Assembly (NCBI GenBank): GCA_016125005.1
Contig: WGMQ01000082.1
Coordinates: 1-64,000 of the forward strand
Direction: 5' to 3'
DNA length: 64,000 nucleotides
Origin: a bacterium
GTDB taxonomy: Bacteria > Sumerlaeota > Sumerlaeia > SLMS01
Below the pieces are notes generated by a model. It saw nothing but the letters and a program-made list of their open reading frames with translations. It was not told where the DNA came from and made no database searches. Made by a program: the position numbers and the translations under genes. Positions 46,901 to 55,552 of this stretch are shown in pieces. Position 1 is the first letter of the stretch. Each line of letters begins with the position of its first letter.

Positions 46901-49457
46901 AAACATCGCCAGCAACGGTGCCACTCGTTCCTTGAAGTTCCACCGCGTCGGCGATGTTATCGTTCGAGGCGACGAGCGTCGCGTTCAGCGAGAAGATGAA
47001 CGTGCCCCACCCATTGTAGAGCCCATCCACGACAAAGTAGTAGGTCTCACCAGCCTCCGCATCGAAAGATAGCTCGAGACCATAGCCGCAAATACTCGAC
47101 GATGACGGATGGCTCGTCAGGGAATCCAAGCCTTCGCCCGTGTAGACGGCGACAGTGCGCCCAAAGTAATCCCCTTCGCAAATGTCCAACTTGACATAGG
47201 CGCGGCTTGGCGCGGTCCACCGGAACCAGATCGTGCGATAGGCGGAGTTGCGGACCAATTGCTCACCGAGTTGCGTCGAGGCATTGGTATTGTACGCTGA
47301 TTCCTCATAAGTCAGGCCCGAGATGACAGTCGCGTCCTCGAAATCATCGTTGGGGGGAGCCTGAAGGACCGGCTCGTAATCCATCTGGAAGAATCCACCG
47401 TAGTTGGGGTTCGTCTCGTAGGTCGGACCGTCCACCGCAATCCAATAGGTCGTTCCGGCCGAGGCATGAACCCTGATGGAACTCTGGTTGCCGCACCAAT
47501 TGTTGTTGGCCGCGATGGCAGTCAGCTCGCCGATTGTTCCCGTGTAGGCGGCAAGGACGGTATCATAGCTCGTTCCGCGACAGGTCGAGAAATCGAAGAG
47601 GCCATCCTCCGGCGCCACCCACTTATACCAGAGCGAGCGCGAAGCCGGGAAGCCCGCGTGGGCCGGTTCGCCCGGCTCGGCAGTCGCCAGCTGATTCCCC
47701 CCCCTGACCGACCCGCTCGACCCAACCAACTCGGCGGCCTCCGCGATGTTGTCGTTTGCAGGATTTAGATGTGCATCCAGAGTGAAGAGGAACGAACCCG
47801 ACAATTCTTCGGCGATGTCCGCCGAGATATAGTAGGTCGTGCCGGCGTCTGCCCTAAACCATGCAACCGCACCGGGACCGGAATTGCAGGTCTCGTAGGA
47901 GAATACAACCGTCCGCAGCGTTTCGAGGCTATCTCCCGTATAGACAACCGGGGCGCTCCGCAAATCGTCGTCGTTGCAGGCGCCAACGCCAACGAAAGCG
48001 CTGCTCGGTGCGGTCCACTTGTACCATATCGAGTGCAAGGCGCGGGTATTGCGGCGGGGTTCCCCGGGCTGAAGGGACGCATTCACATTCGTCGCCATCT
48101 CCTGATAGGAAAGCCCTGTGATGACCGTCGCATCCTCGAAGTTGTCGTTGGATGGAATCGACGTCACAGTCCGATAGTCCACGCGACAATAGCCCAACGC
48201 AGTCGTCGCGGCATCCAGCGCGATCCAGTACTCCTCGCCCTGTGTCGCGTGAATTCGGATCGTGCTTCCGCCACTTTGGCATCTCGTGGAGCCGTCGGTG
48301 ACCAGACTCAAAGAGTCGATCGAGCCGGTATACGCGGCGAGGGCCGTGGGAAAGCCCGCTTCCAGGCACGTGGAGACATCGAATGCCCCATCTGCCGGGG
48401 CCACCCAATGATACCAGAGCGAATGGTTCGCCGGCAGATCGCCATGCGATGGCTCGCCGGGCTCGGCGGTCGCGTCGGACACCGAGGCGAAGAAGCACCC
48501 CTCCGTCCCCTGCAACTCCTCCGCGTTGGCGATATCATCGTTCAGCGGCACCAGAGGGAACGCGTTGAAGGTCAGGCGGAAGTTGCTCGGCTGCTCGCGA
48601 TGGCTGTCGACCGCAATCGAGTAGGTGCTGCCAGCGGTGGCATCGAAGGTCACCGTGGCCCCCCAAGTGAAGCAATTGCTTGTCGCCGACACAACCCGCG
48701 AGAGGCTCTGAAGCGTATCGCCTTCATAGGCGCTGACCGAGCGGCGCCCTTCGCTGCCCAGGCAGGTCTCGACGACAACGTGCGTGTCCTCCGGTGCTGT
48801 CCAGCGGTACCACAGCGACCGGGTGGGGGACTCGGCGCCCCCGTATCTGTGACTGGGCTCACCGAACTCCGCAGAGGCGTTCCTGTTGTCATAGCCCGTC
48901 TCCTGAAAGCTGAGACCGGAAATGACTGTGGCGTCCTCGAAATCATCGTTGGGTGGCGCCGAAGACACAGGCTCCCAGCTTAACCGATACTGGTAATAGC
49001 TAGAGGTAGAACCGTCGATGGCGATGAGGTAGGAGACCCCCGCAGAGGCATGAAGCCGTATCGAACTCGCGGTGCCGCACCAATTGTCGTTGGCGGCTGC
49101 CAACACCAGGGCCGTGGCCTCACCAGTGTACGCCGCCAGTACGGTGTCAAAACCGGTGCCTGCACATGTCGAAAAGTCGTAGAGCCCATCCGACGGCGCA
49201 ACCCAGCGAAACCAGACGGAGTATCTCGCTGGCTTTCCCGCATGGGGAGGTTCTCCCGGTTCTGCCGTTCCGTACTGATTGTCGCCTTCGGTGAAGCCCG
49301 ATTCGCCGGACAGCGCGATGGCATCGGCGATGTCGTCGTTCACAGGCCGGGCCCAGGCAGCGCCCGCACAAAGCATCGCCAAGGCAAGCGCCACGACCCT
49401 GAACAGCCCGCTCACCGGCGGCCGGTGGGCGCGAATCTCCATCCCAAGACTGGACAT
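43956..49457 (-). CDS. Giant secreted repeat protein (PPC-like repeats plus four beta-domains)
   Basis: An 1833-residue exported protein. GGGGGAAAA sits just before ATG 49457, and a signal peptide follows (VVALALAMLCAGAAWA). Next come ten units of about 120-130 residues, each starting N-D-D/N and ending in a beta-rich 'YWIAVDG'-type motif, like bacterial pre-peptidase C-terminal domains. They alternate between two subtypes: A (NDDIADAVEL, AEPGEPAHAG, WYRWVAPEDG) and B (NDDFEDATVISGLSYQE). After a linker at about residue 1270, four shorter domains share W/YFAEG..FDT..LLxNPxxT and SRRTIEL. The end is a PTPTPTPT tail. Probable surface adhesin or matrix protein; octamers lie at 45115, 46357 and 47938. 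Confidence 0.88.
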   Translation of the reverse strand: MSSLGMEIRAHRPPVSGLFRVVALALAMLCAGAAWARPVNDDIADAIALSGESGFTEGDNQYGTAEPGEPPHAGKPARYSVWFRWVAPSDGLYDFSTCAGTGFDTVLAAYTGEATALVLAAANDNWCGTASSIRLHASAGVSYLIAIDGSTSSYYQYRLSWEPVSSAPPNDDFEDATVISGLSFQETGYDNRNASAEFGEPSHRYGGAESPTRSLWYRWTAPEDTHVVVETCLGSEGRRSVSAYEGDTLQSLSRVVSATSNCFTWGATVTFDATAGSTYSIAVDSHREQPSNFRLTFNAFPLVPLNDDIANAEELQGTEGCFFASVSDATAEPGEPSHGDLPANHSLWYHWVAPADGAFDVSTCLEAGFPTALAAYTGSIDSLSLVTDGSTRCQSGGSTIRIHATQGEEYWIALDAATTALGYCRVDYRTVTSIPSNDNFEDATVITGLSYQEMATNVNASLQPGEPRRNTRALHSIWYKWTAPSSAFVGVGACNDDDLRSAPVVYTGDSLETLRTVVFSYETCNSGPGAVAWFRADAGTTYYISADIAEELSGSFLFTLDAHLNPANDNIAEAAELVGSSGSVRGGNQLATAEPGEPAHAGFPASRSLWYKWVAPEDGLFDFSTCRGTSYDTVLAAYTGTIGELTAIAANNNWCGNQSSIRVHASAGTTYWIAVDGPTYETNPNYGGFFQMDYEPVLQAPPNDDFEDATVISGLTYEESAYNTNASTQLGEQLVRNSAYRTIWFRWTAPSRAYVKLDICEGDYFGRTVAVYTGEGLDSLTSHPSSSSICGYGLELSFDAEAGETYYFVVDGLYNGWGTFIFSLNATLVASNDNIADAVELQGTSGTVAGDVSAASAEPGEPAHAGHPANRSVWYRWVAPEDGVYQFSTCNPVSEYNPVLAAYTGTVDALDMVATNYIWCDYGTGIRIHAVAGTTYWIAADAVGTSRGAFQLDFRPVTGIPPNDDFADATVISGLSYQESVDSTKASAEFGEPAHGIDFTRRSVWYRWTAPTDTYVVVDTCTGPNAYRYIAVYTGENVDGLTRVGSTNSGCGVAGATASFDATAGVTYHIAVDTFSTGNTGTFRFSFSAYAASPNDDIADAEELVGLSGSVIGNNYRATIEEGEPYPFPPIDAGRYRSLWYHWVPPESGYFEFDTCSGTYFHSVVAVYSGTTEALRLEKVSAYGCGARGQVRIQARAGVEYWIAVSGYYSNSLGIFQLTYSQSTGGPPNDHYLEATLIEGVAGSLDGTTRGSVTERIDDVRRGNRSVWYRLQAPHAGRYRFDTCGRSTSETFLRFLTIDAAGEPVHVAWSGPLCGRGSDIEFDVTEGEEYFVEVVSEQDADFTLAWQFFQEPDAPDYTRLPSRWYFAEGVTYPGFDTYVLLHNPNDTVITVALEMLFEDEPARTLDFTVDAKSRKTINLNNLAANKAMALALTERDGHGFVADRSVYTLADGQWIGAHAVTGVATLSGQFYFAEGASSASNGHGDHYQTFFLLANPGDTAVDALVTYYPEPGTPIEELIRIEAHSRRTLEPAKYHPGLSERGFATQVRTLGGGIVAERAMWWRDSRWNPDVLVGGSASAGIPAASRDWYFAEPGRSGQREFLLLLNPNDTLATFEFGLQLTDGKSTEIQTIAPNSRRTIELPAELAASPNGVHFHSDLPLIAERSTYRDYAQISPVEGDSSSGATAPSTTWLFAEGACFGDFDTTFALANPGNESADVWLTFHRDGASAITEIVTLEAGRSTTVRCGDVGNLDGSSFSTEVISTAPIMAERTIVFGQHGEGGTTSAGVALDQAASEVTTTSMPQISAITGGSSKPVMPTPTPTPTVTPIRPTN

Positions 49458-49506
49458 GATTTTCCCCCGATTTCGATTTGAGTCACTTCACGACTCCAGT
49501 CTCAAT

Positions 49507-49533
49507 AGTATAGCGACCGTTGACGTTCGGCAA
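49507..49533 (-). promoter_or_regulatory. Candidate promoter of the giant repeat-protein gene
   Basis: On the minus strand, TTGCCG (complement of 49528-49533) and TATACT (complement of 49507-49512) are 15 bases apart. This would start transcription near 49500, about 40 bases before the ATG at 49457. The -10 box is good, but the spacing is short, so it is uncertain. Confidence 0.35.
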
Positions 49534-49691
49534 CCATTATTGCCGTTCCTTGAGCCAATTGAATTGAACCGCAGTCCGTCCACTCTGGCACGATTGCCGC
49601 AAAACCTGTTGTTGCGCCGCGATAGCTCGACCCACTTGGCTCGTCTCGCGCGAGGGGCTTCGGCCCCATCCACTGACAAAAGGCACCCATT

Positions 49692-50258
49692 ATGATTCAG
49701 GTTATCTCAGGCACCAACCGCGCCGGAAGCAACACGCTCAAGGTCGCAAAGATCATCGCCGACATGTATCGCGCTCGCGGGGCGGAGGTCGGGCTGTTGG
49801 ATCTTCAGGATCTTCCCGCCGACCTCTTCTCCCCTGCCTCCTACGGGGCAAAGCCCGCCGCCTTCGCGCCGTTCCAGGATGCGGTCCTCGGCGCCGACGG
49901 CCTTCACGTCGTCTTCCCCGAATACAATGGCTCCTTTCCCGGTGTCCTGAAGTACTTCATCGACATGCTCAAGTTCCCGGAATCCTTCGAGCACCGCTGC
50001 GTCGCCTACACGGGCGTGTCGGCGGGCCTTTGGGGGAACATTCGTGGCGTCGAGCAGCTCCAGCTCGTCTTCAACTATCGCAATGCCTACAACCTGCCGG
50101 AGCGCACCTGGCTGAACCAGATCCAGGGGAAGCTGAACCCCGAGGGAACGGCCATCACCGACGCTTTCCAGGCGGGCCTGCTGGCCGCGCAGGTCGATGC
50201 GTTCATCTCCTTTGTGGGCCGCAACAAGGGGATCGCTCCAAGCGCCATCAAGAAATGA
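49692..50258 (+). CDS. NADPH-dependent FMN reductase family protein
   Basis: A 188-residue flavodoxin-fold reductase. The phosphate-binding loop is GTNRAGSNTLKVA, and VVFPEYNGSFPGVLKYFIDML carries the family PEYNGSxPG signature. The enzyme likely reduces FMN, quinone or azo-type substrates with NAD(P)H. Its stop overlaps the start of serB (ATGA), so the two are probably co-translated. The region upstream to the giant gene (234 bases) is divergent. Confidence 0.9.
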   Translation: MIQVISGTNRAGSNTLKVAKIIADMYRARGAEVGLLDLQDLPADLFSPASYGAKPAAFAPFQDAVLGADGLHVVFPEYNGSFPGVLKYFIDMLKFPESFEHRCVAYTGVSAGLWGNIRGVEQLQLVFNYRNAYNLPERTWLNQIQGKLNPEGTAITDAFQAGLLAAQVDAFISFVGRNKGIAPSAIKK

Positions 50259-51175
50259 GCCTTCCCGCACTCGACATCAAACGGACCATCGACACCCAGC
50301 CGGTGTTCACCGCGATTCTAGCCGCCGATCAGGGAGTCGAATCCCTGGTCGGCGGTCTTGCCGCATCCCTTCGTGATCGCGGCATGGGCGTCAGCCTGCG
50401 CGCCCTCCAGTCGGGCCGTTGCATCAAGCTCGTGGCCATGCACGAGCGCGGCGCCGAGCTGACCGATATATACGAGCAGATCAAGCAGGTGGCCCGCAGC
50501 GGCGGCGCTGCCTACGCACTCTTTCCGGGGCTCGACGACCCGCCTGAGTTCAGGCTCGCGGTGATGGACATGGACTCGACCCTCATCAACCAGGAGGTCA
50601 TCGAGGAACTGGCCGAGTTCGCCGGAGTGCGCGAGCATGTGACGCGCGTGACGACGCTGGCGATGGAGGGGAAGCTCGATTTTCACCAGGCGCTGCGCGA
50701 GCGCGTGAAGCTGCTTAAGGGACAGCCCGCGTCGATCCTTGACGAGGTGCTGGAATCGCGCATCACGGCAACGCCGGGCCTGACCGAGCTGATCGCCGGA
50801 TTCAAGAAGTTGGGCATTCGCACGGCGGTGGTTTCCGGCGGCTTCGCAGCCATCGTGAACCGCTTTGCCGAGCGCGTCGGTCTCGATCATGCACTCGCCA
50901 ACGAGCTGGAAATCGTCGACGGAAAACTGACCGGTGAGGTTGTGGGCGAGATCGTCGATTCGGAAGTGAAGAAGCGCACGCTGCTTGAGTTGGCGGATCG
51001 CTACCGCATCTCCCCCAGCCAGGCCATTGCCATCGGCGACGGCGCCAACGACCTGAAGATGATGTCGGTCTCGGGCCTTGGCATCGCGTTCTGCGCCAAG
51101 CCGATCGTGCAGGAACAGGCCCTCGCGGCCATCAACCGGCGTCGGCTGGATGACGCCCTCCAGTTCCTGGCCTGA
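50255..51175 (+). CDS. serB: Phosphoserine phosphatase with N-terminal ACT-like domain
   Basis: A 306-residue HAD phosphatase that makes serine from phosphoserine. The N-terminal 95 residues (VFTAILAADQGVESLVGGLA) look like the ACT-type regulatory part found in many SerB proteins. The catalytic region has VMDMDSTLINQEVIEELA (DxDST), AVVSGGF (motif II) and AIGDGANDLKM (motif III). ATG 50255 overlaps the TGA of the FMN reductase gene. The CYTH gene starts three bases after its stop. Confidence 0.94.
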   Translation: MSLPALDIKRTIDTQPVFTAILAADQGVESLVGGLAASLRDRGMGVSLRALQSGRCIKLVAMHERGAELTDIYEQIKQVARSGGAAYALFPGLDDPPEFRLAVMDMDSTLINQEVIEELAEFAGVREHVTRVTTLAMEGKLDFHQALRERVKLLKGQPASILDEVLESRITATPGLTELIAGFKKLGIRTAVVSGGFAAIVNRFAERVGLDHALANELEIVDGKLTGEVVGEIVDSEVKKRTLLELADRYRISPSQAIAIGDGANDLKMMSVSGLGIAFCAKPIVQEQALAAINRRRLDDALQFLA

Positions 51176-51178
51176 CCC

Positions 51179-51643
51179 ATGGCGACCGAGATCGAACGCA
51201 AGTATCTGGTCCTTTCGCTTGGCGACTTCACGCCCACCGACGGCGAGCATATCGATCAGGGGTACCTGAGTGACGGCGATCCAACGGTTCGCGTGCGGCT
51301 GCGCGCGGGGCGCGGGTACTTGACGATCAAGCACCGAAGCGCCAGCCCGGTCGCCGACCAGCCGATCATCAGCCAGGAGTTCGAGTATCCGATCCCCGCG
51401 GAGGACGCGCGCCAGTTGCTGGCGATCTCAAGCGCCCGGCTTACGAAGACGCGCCATGTGCTCCCGTCGGGAATCGAGCTGGATGTCTTTCACGGTCGCC
51501 ACGAGGGGCTGGTGCTTGCGGAGTTCGAAAGCCACGACGGGCGTTCCATCGACTGTCCCGCGGGATGGCAGTGGGATGAAGTCACCACGGATCGGCGTTA
51601 CAGCAACTCGTGGATGGCCCGGAACGGAATTCCGTCGCGTTAG
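51179..51643 (+). CDS. CYTH domain protein (triphosphate tunnel metalloenzyme)
   Basis: A 154-residue CYTH protein with the metal-binding ExExK motif at E4-I-E6-R-K8 (MATEIERKYLV), followed by RVRLRAGRGYLTIK, ELDVFHG and VLAEFES, all standard CYTH strands. Members hydrolyse tripolyphosphate or related triphosphates; the substrate cannot be predicted. It forms an operon-like row with the FMN reductase and serB genes, and its 3' end overlaps the convergent coaBC gene by four bases. Confidence 0.92.
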   Translation: MATEIERKYLVLSLGDFTPTDGEHIDQGYLSDGDPTVRVRLRAGRGYLTIKHRSASPVADQPIISQEFEYPIPAEDARQLLAISSARLTKTRHVLPSGIELDVFHGRHEGLVLAEFESHDGRSIDCPAGWQWDEVTTDRRYSNSWMARNGIPSR

Positions 51644-52875
51644 GATGCGTTGAGGCGCACCACGATCTCGTCGATCAGCAGCCGCGCGATGTCGTCCTTT
51701 GTGCCGCCCGGCACGTCGCGCTTGGTGCCATCATCGCGAAGGATCAGGCCACGATTCGTATCGGAGCCGAATCCTGCGCCCGCCTCGTTGATCGGGTTGG
51801 CGAAGACGAGCGCGAAGCCCTTCTTCAGCATCTTCTCGCCCGCATAGCCTTCGAGGTTCTGCGACTCGGCGGCGAAGCCGACAAAGAGTTGCTCGGGACG
51901 GCGCTTCTGGTTGGCAGTCGCCGCGATGTCCGGCGTGCGGACCAGCGTCAGGCTGACCTCTCCGGGAACCGCGGTCTTCTTTTCCTTGCCGATGATTCGC
52001 TCGGCGGGCTTCCAGTCGCTCACGGCAGCGGCAAAGATCGCCAGATCGACGTTCGGGAGTTCCTCCAGCACGGCGGCGAGCATCTCGTCGGCGGACTGGA
52101 TGCGGCGGACGCGCTCGACGCCGGACGGGACGGGTACCTCGGACGGACCGGACACGAGAACCACGCTGCCGCCTTCCGCATGGACCGCGCGCACGAGCGC
52201 CATGCCCTGCTTGCCGGTCGAGGGATTGGTGATACATCGCACATCGTCGGCGTACTCGCGCGTCGGGCCGGAGGTGATCAGCACGCGACGCCCCGCAAGA
52301 CGTCCCTTGCTGAGATGACGACGCGCGATGGCCTCGACGATTTCCTCGACGGGGGCCAGACGACCATCGCCCACATCGTCGCAGGCCATGCGCCCGCGCG
52401 CGGGGCCAATGAACTCGTGGCCGCGCTCGCGCAGCAGCTTGACGTTCGCCTGCACGGCGCCGTTGCGCCACATTTCCGGGTTCATGGCGGGGGCGATCAG
52501 GAGCGGCGCCTTGTTCCACGCGAGGACGAAGGTGCTCAGCGCATCGGGCGCGATGCCGTGGGCAATCAGGCCAATGGTGTTGGCGGTGGCCGGGACGATA
52601 GCGAAGACATCGGCCCACTTTGTCGCAGCGAGGTGATCCATCTCGCCCGCGTGGTCGCTCCCCCAAAGGCCGCTGACGGTGCGCTGGTGCGTGATCGCGT
52701 CGAAGGCCGCAGGCGAGACCAGCTCCGGCACGTTGGCGGAAAGCACCGCGCGCACTTCCGCGCCACGCTTGCGCAGCGCCGAGGCCACGTCCAACGCCCG
52801 ATAGGCCGCAATCGACGAACTGACTCCGAGAAGGACCCGCAGACCGATTAAATCTTCCATGTTATTGTCTATCAT
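51640..52875 (-). CDS. coaBC: Bifunctional phosphopantothenoylcysteine decarboxylase / phosphopantothenate-cysteine ligase
   Basis: A 411-residue CoA-biosynthesis enzyme. The CoaC half shows GVSSSIAAYRALDVASALRK, the flavin-site MDHLAATKWAD region and the catalytic PAMNPEMW motif. The CoaB half shows ITSGPTREY, the NPSTGKQGMALV loop, AAAVSDWKPAE and NPINEAGAGF. ATG 52875 overlaps the TGA of the ClpP-like gene (ATGA); an internal ATG at 52860 is also possible. Confidence 0.95.
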   Translation of the reverse strand: MIDNNMEDLIGLRVLLGVSSSIAAYRALDVASALRKRGAEVRAVLSANVPELVSPAAFDAITHQRTVSGLWGSDHAGEMDHLAATKWADVFAIVPATANTIGLIAHGIAPDALSTFVLAWNKAPLLIAPAMNPEMWRNGAVQANVKLLRERGHEFIGPARGRMACDDVGDGRLAPVEEIVEAIARRHLSKGRLAGRRVLITSGPTREYADDVRCITNPSTGKQGMALVRAVHAEGGSVVLVSGPSEVPVPSGVERVRRIQSADEMLAAVLEELPNVDLAIFAAAVSDWKPAERIIGKEKKTAVPGEVSLTLVRTPDIAATANQKRRPEQLFVGFAAESQNLEGYAGEKMLKKGFALVFANPINEAGAGFGSDTNRGLILRDDGTKRDVPGGTKDDIARLLIDEIVVRLNAS

Positions 52876-53468
52876 CCAGCGCGGCGAATCCGCTCGGAGG
52901 TCTTGCGTCGAGCGGGCGTCTTGGCGCGCCGCGATCCCGTCGCGATTTCGATGATGTTGCCCGCCGGGTACTCAAGGAACGACGCCACGCCAAGCTCCAC
53001 CAACTCATGAGCCAGCACATAACGTTCCTCTCGAATCCACGTCTTCAGCAAGCGGCGCGGAAGGCCAAGGTGCGTGACCAGCCAGTCCTCGTACACACCG
53101 GCGACGCGTGTGAACTCCGCGGCCCAGGACTTGGCGCCGGGAAGCCGCGCCTGATCGTCGCTCGACCAGCGCATCGGATGGAAGAGCATCGAAGCGTGCG
53201 GGGCGATGCGCCGCGTCTGGCAGGTGGCAAAGATCATCAGTGCCGAGCTGCTGCAATCGGCCAGCACCACGGCTTCCGACTGAAGCTGCTTCATCTTCAG
53301 CACGGTTGCGATGGCGAGGCTGGCATAGACGCTACCGCCGCCGGAATTGATCAGGAACCGGACAGACTTCTTGTCGGGAACGCCGAGTAGAGATTCAACA
53401 ATCTCCTTCTCGCATTTCTCGACCTCATCAAGGAGTGTGATCGTCTTGGGTTCCGCGGTCCTAGACAT
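52872..53468 (-). CDS. ClpP-superfamily serine protease-like protein
   Basis: A 198-residue protein of the ClpP/crotonase fold: RFLINSGGGSVYASLAIATVLK (oxyanion loop GGGS), VLADCSSSALMIFATC with a serine at the nucleophile position, and APHASMLFHPMRW with a histidine at the catalytic position. The expected third residue is not obvious. Length is close to ClpP (about 190-200), but the sequence is divergent and a basic tail (RRAKTPARRKTSERIRRA) is added. ATG 53468 has AGGAGAG upstream. It is coupled to coaBC by a four-base overlap and divergent from rnj. Confidence 0.78.
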   Translation of the reverse strand: MSRTAEPKTITLLDEVEKCEKEIVESLLGVPDKKSVRFLINSGGGSVYASLAIATVLKMKQLQSEAVVLADCSSSALMIFATCQTRRIAPHASMLFHPMRWSSDDQARLPGAKSWAAEFTRVAGVYEDWLVTHLGLPRRLLKTWIREERYVLAHELVELGVASFLEYPAGNIIEIATGSRRAKTPARRKTSERIRRAG

Positions 53469-53721
53469 GTTGCTCACTCTCCTCGAAAAAAATCTCGGGA
53501 TATTACATCCCCCCGGGGAGGGTGACGTTTGCCTGTTGGCCTCCCCAAAGCAAGCGCTATTTCCGGGGCGCTCAAAGGCCCTTGCAGGGCAAACAGGAGT
53601 GGTGTTGCCGGGTATTCCCCTAGCGAGCACTCCGCATAACATCAGCATTTTCAGCGATTTGAAATCATTCTATTTTTCCTCTCGCACCCTCGGGATGATT
53701 CACCGCACAATCACGGATAAC

Positions 53722-53736
53722 CTAGCTGAAAGCTAG
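53722..53736 (+). promoter_or_regulatory. Short hairpin in the leader of RNase J
   Basis: CTAGCT (53722-53727) and AGCTAG (53731-53736) form a 6-bp stem with loop GAA that ends 15 bases before the RNase J ATG and just ahead of its ribosome-binding site (AAAGGAG). It might modulate initiation or be a processing site. The stem is short, so this is tentative. Confidence 0.3.
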
Positions 53737-53751
53737 AACCAAAGGAGCCAA

Positions 53752-55476
53752 ATGACGCCTCATTCCGACCCAGCCAAGACCCTAACTGACCTGCGCCCAA
53801 AGGACCAGGCCGTCCGGGTGATGCCCCTCGGAGGTGTCGGTGAGATCGGCATGAACTGCTGCCTGATCGAGTACAACGGCGAAATCCTCATGGTCGATTG
53901 TGGCCAGATGATGCCCGACGAAGACATGCTCGGCGTCGACTATGTGGTGCCCGATATCCAGTACGTGCTTGATCGCATCGATAAATTCGTAGGGATCGTG
54001 ATTACTCACGCCCATGAGGACCACATCGGTGCCCTCCCCTACATCCTCCCGCAGCTCCCCCCCCAGACACCGGTCTATGCGGGTGAGCTTTGCAATGCAC
54101 TCCTCAAGGAGAAGCTTAAGGAACATGGACTTAAGCCGAACCTGAAGGTCTATCACGCCCGCAGCCGCTTTGCCCTCGGCAAGTCCTTCATGGTGGAGCC
54201 CATCGCGGTCACCCACTCGATGATGGACTCCTATGCATTGGCCGTCAGCACCCCCATTGGGACCCTGATCCACAGCGGCGACTTCAAGATCGATCCCTGC
54301 CCGATGGACGGTGTCTGCTTCGACATGCACGCCTTCAGCCGCTATGCGGAGGGCGAGGAACAGGGCGTTCTGGCGCTGCTGGCCGACTCGACGAACACGG
54401 ACCGCCCGGGATCCTGCCCGAGCGAATCCACCGTGATCCCGACCCTTGAACGCCTCGTGCGCGAGGCTACGGGTCAGATCATCCTCTGCTGCTTTGCCAG
54501 CTCGCTGCACCGTGTTCAGGTAGCCCTAAACATCGCCGCCGACTACAACAAAGTGGCAATCGCCGCGGGCCTCAACATGGAGCGCAACATCCGCGTCGCG
54601 AAGGGCATCGGCATTTTGGACGTGCCCTGTCGCTTCGAGCCGGACATCGACCGGGTCGAGCACTACCCCGCCAACCAGCGCCTGATCCTCACCACTGGCA
54701 GCCAGGGCGAGCCCATGTCGGCGCTGACGCGCATGGCCCTCGGGACGCACCGCGCCGTCTCCATTAAGCCTGGCGACACCGTCATCATTTCCGCCCGCCT
54801 CATCCCCGGCAACGAGAAGGCCATCTACCGGATGATCAACCATCTGGTGCGCCGCGGCGCGAAGGTCTACTATCCGGGCAACACTCCCAACGTCCACGCA
54901 TCCGGCCACGGTTACCGCGACGACGCGCGACACATGCTCAACCTCGTGAATCCCAAGTATCTGGTCCCGGTGCACGGCGAATATCGCCACCTGCACTCCC
55001 ACACGGAACTGGCGATCGAGTCCGGAATGCTTCCCGAAGAGATCAAGGTCATCGAGAACGGCGACTGCCTGGAGATCACTCCCCACCACGCGCAGGTCAT
55101 CGGCAAGATTCCCCACGGCCGCGTCTTCATCGACGGCAAGGGCGTCGGCGACGTGGAGGACGTGGTCATCCGCGAACGTCGCTTCCTGGCTGATGACGGC
55201 GTCGTCATGGTGATCCTGAGCGTGGATCGCGAGACCGGCGAAGTGCTCGGCGGACCGTACATCCACAGCCGCGGCTTTACTTCCGAACTGGTGGAATCGG
55301 GCGTCATGATGGAGGAAGCCAGCAAGGTCGTGCTGGATGCCTACAACGCCATGGATCACGAATCGCAGGAGGAAAGCTCCGTCGTCCAGGCAGCCGTGAA
55401 GAAGGCGCTCAAGAGCTACCTGAAGAAGAAGGTGGCGCGCTTCCCGGTGATCCTGCCGGTGATCATGGAAATCTGA
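53752..55476 (+). CDS. rnj: Ribonuclease J
   Basis: A 574-residue metallo-beta-lactamase/beta-CASP ribonuclease acting in mRNA decay and rRNA maturation. Seen are MPLGGVGEIGMNCCLIEY, the zinc motif THAHEDHIGALPY, IHSGDFKID, LLADSTNTDRPG, FASSLHRVQ, LTTGSQGEPMSALTRMA, ARLIPGNEKAI and VPVHGEYRHL, all in family order. Length matches RNase J1/J2-type enzymes (about 555-600). A good ribosome-binding site (AAAGGAG) precedes ATG 53752. A UUCG-type terminator follows. Confidence 0.96.
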   Translation: MTPHSDPAKTLTDLRPKDQAVRVMPLGGVGEIGMNCCLIEYNGEILMVDCGQMMPDEDMLGVDYVVPDIQYVLDRIDKFVGIVITHAHEDHIGALPYILPQLPPQTPVYAGELCNALLKEKLKEHGLKPNLKVYHARSRFALGKSFMVEPIAVTHSMMDSYALAVSTPIGTLIHSGDFKIDPCPMDGVCFDMHAFSRYAEGEEQGVLALLADSTNTDRPGSCPSESTVIPTLERLVREATGQIILCCFASSLHRVQVALNIAADYNKVAIAAGLNMERNIRVAKGIGILDVPCRFEPDIDRVEHYPANQRLILTTGSQGEPMSALTRMALGTHRAVSIKPGDTVIISARLIPGNEKAIYRMINHLVRRGAKVYYPGNTPNVHASGHGYRDDARHMLNLVNPKYLVPVHGEYRHLHSHTELAIESGMLPEEIKVIENGDCLEITPHHAQVIGKIPHGRVFIDGKGVGDVEDVVIRERRFLADDGVVMVILSVDRETGEVLGGPYIHSRGFTSELVESGVMMEEASKVVLDAYNAMDHESQEESSVVQAAVKKALKSYLKKKVARFPVILPVIMEI

Positions 55477-55497
55477 TCGACGAACAGCCTGAAAGCG

Positions 55498-55529
55498 AAC
55501 TGGCCGCGGTCTTCGGACCGCGGCCAGTT
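55498..55529. terminator. Strong 14-bp stem with TTCG loop after rnj
   Basis: AACTGGCCGCGGTC (55498-55511) pairs perfectly with GACCGCGGCCAGTT (55516-55529) around a TTCG tetraloop, followed by ACTTTTGG. It lies between the convergent rnj and caspase genes and could act on both strands; the U-rich tail is better on the plus strand. Confidence 0.85.
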
Positions 55530-55552
55530 ACTTTTGGAGACGATGGTCGGGG

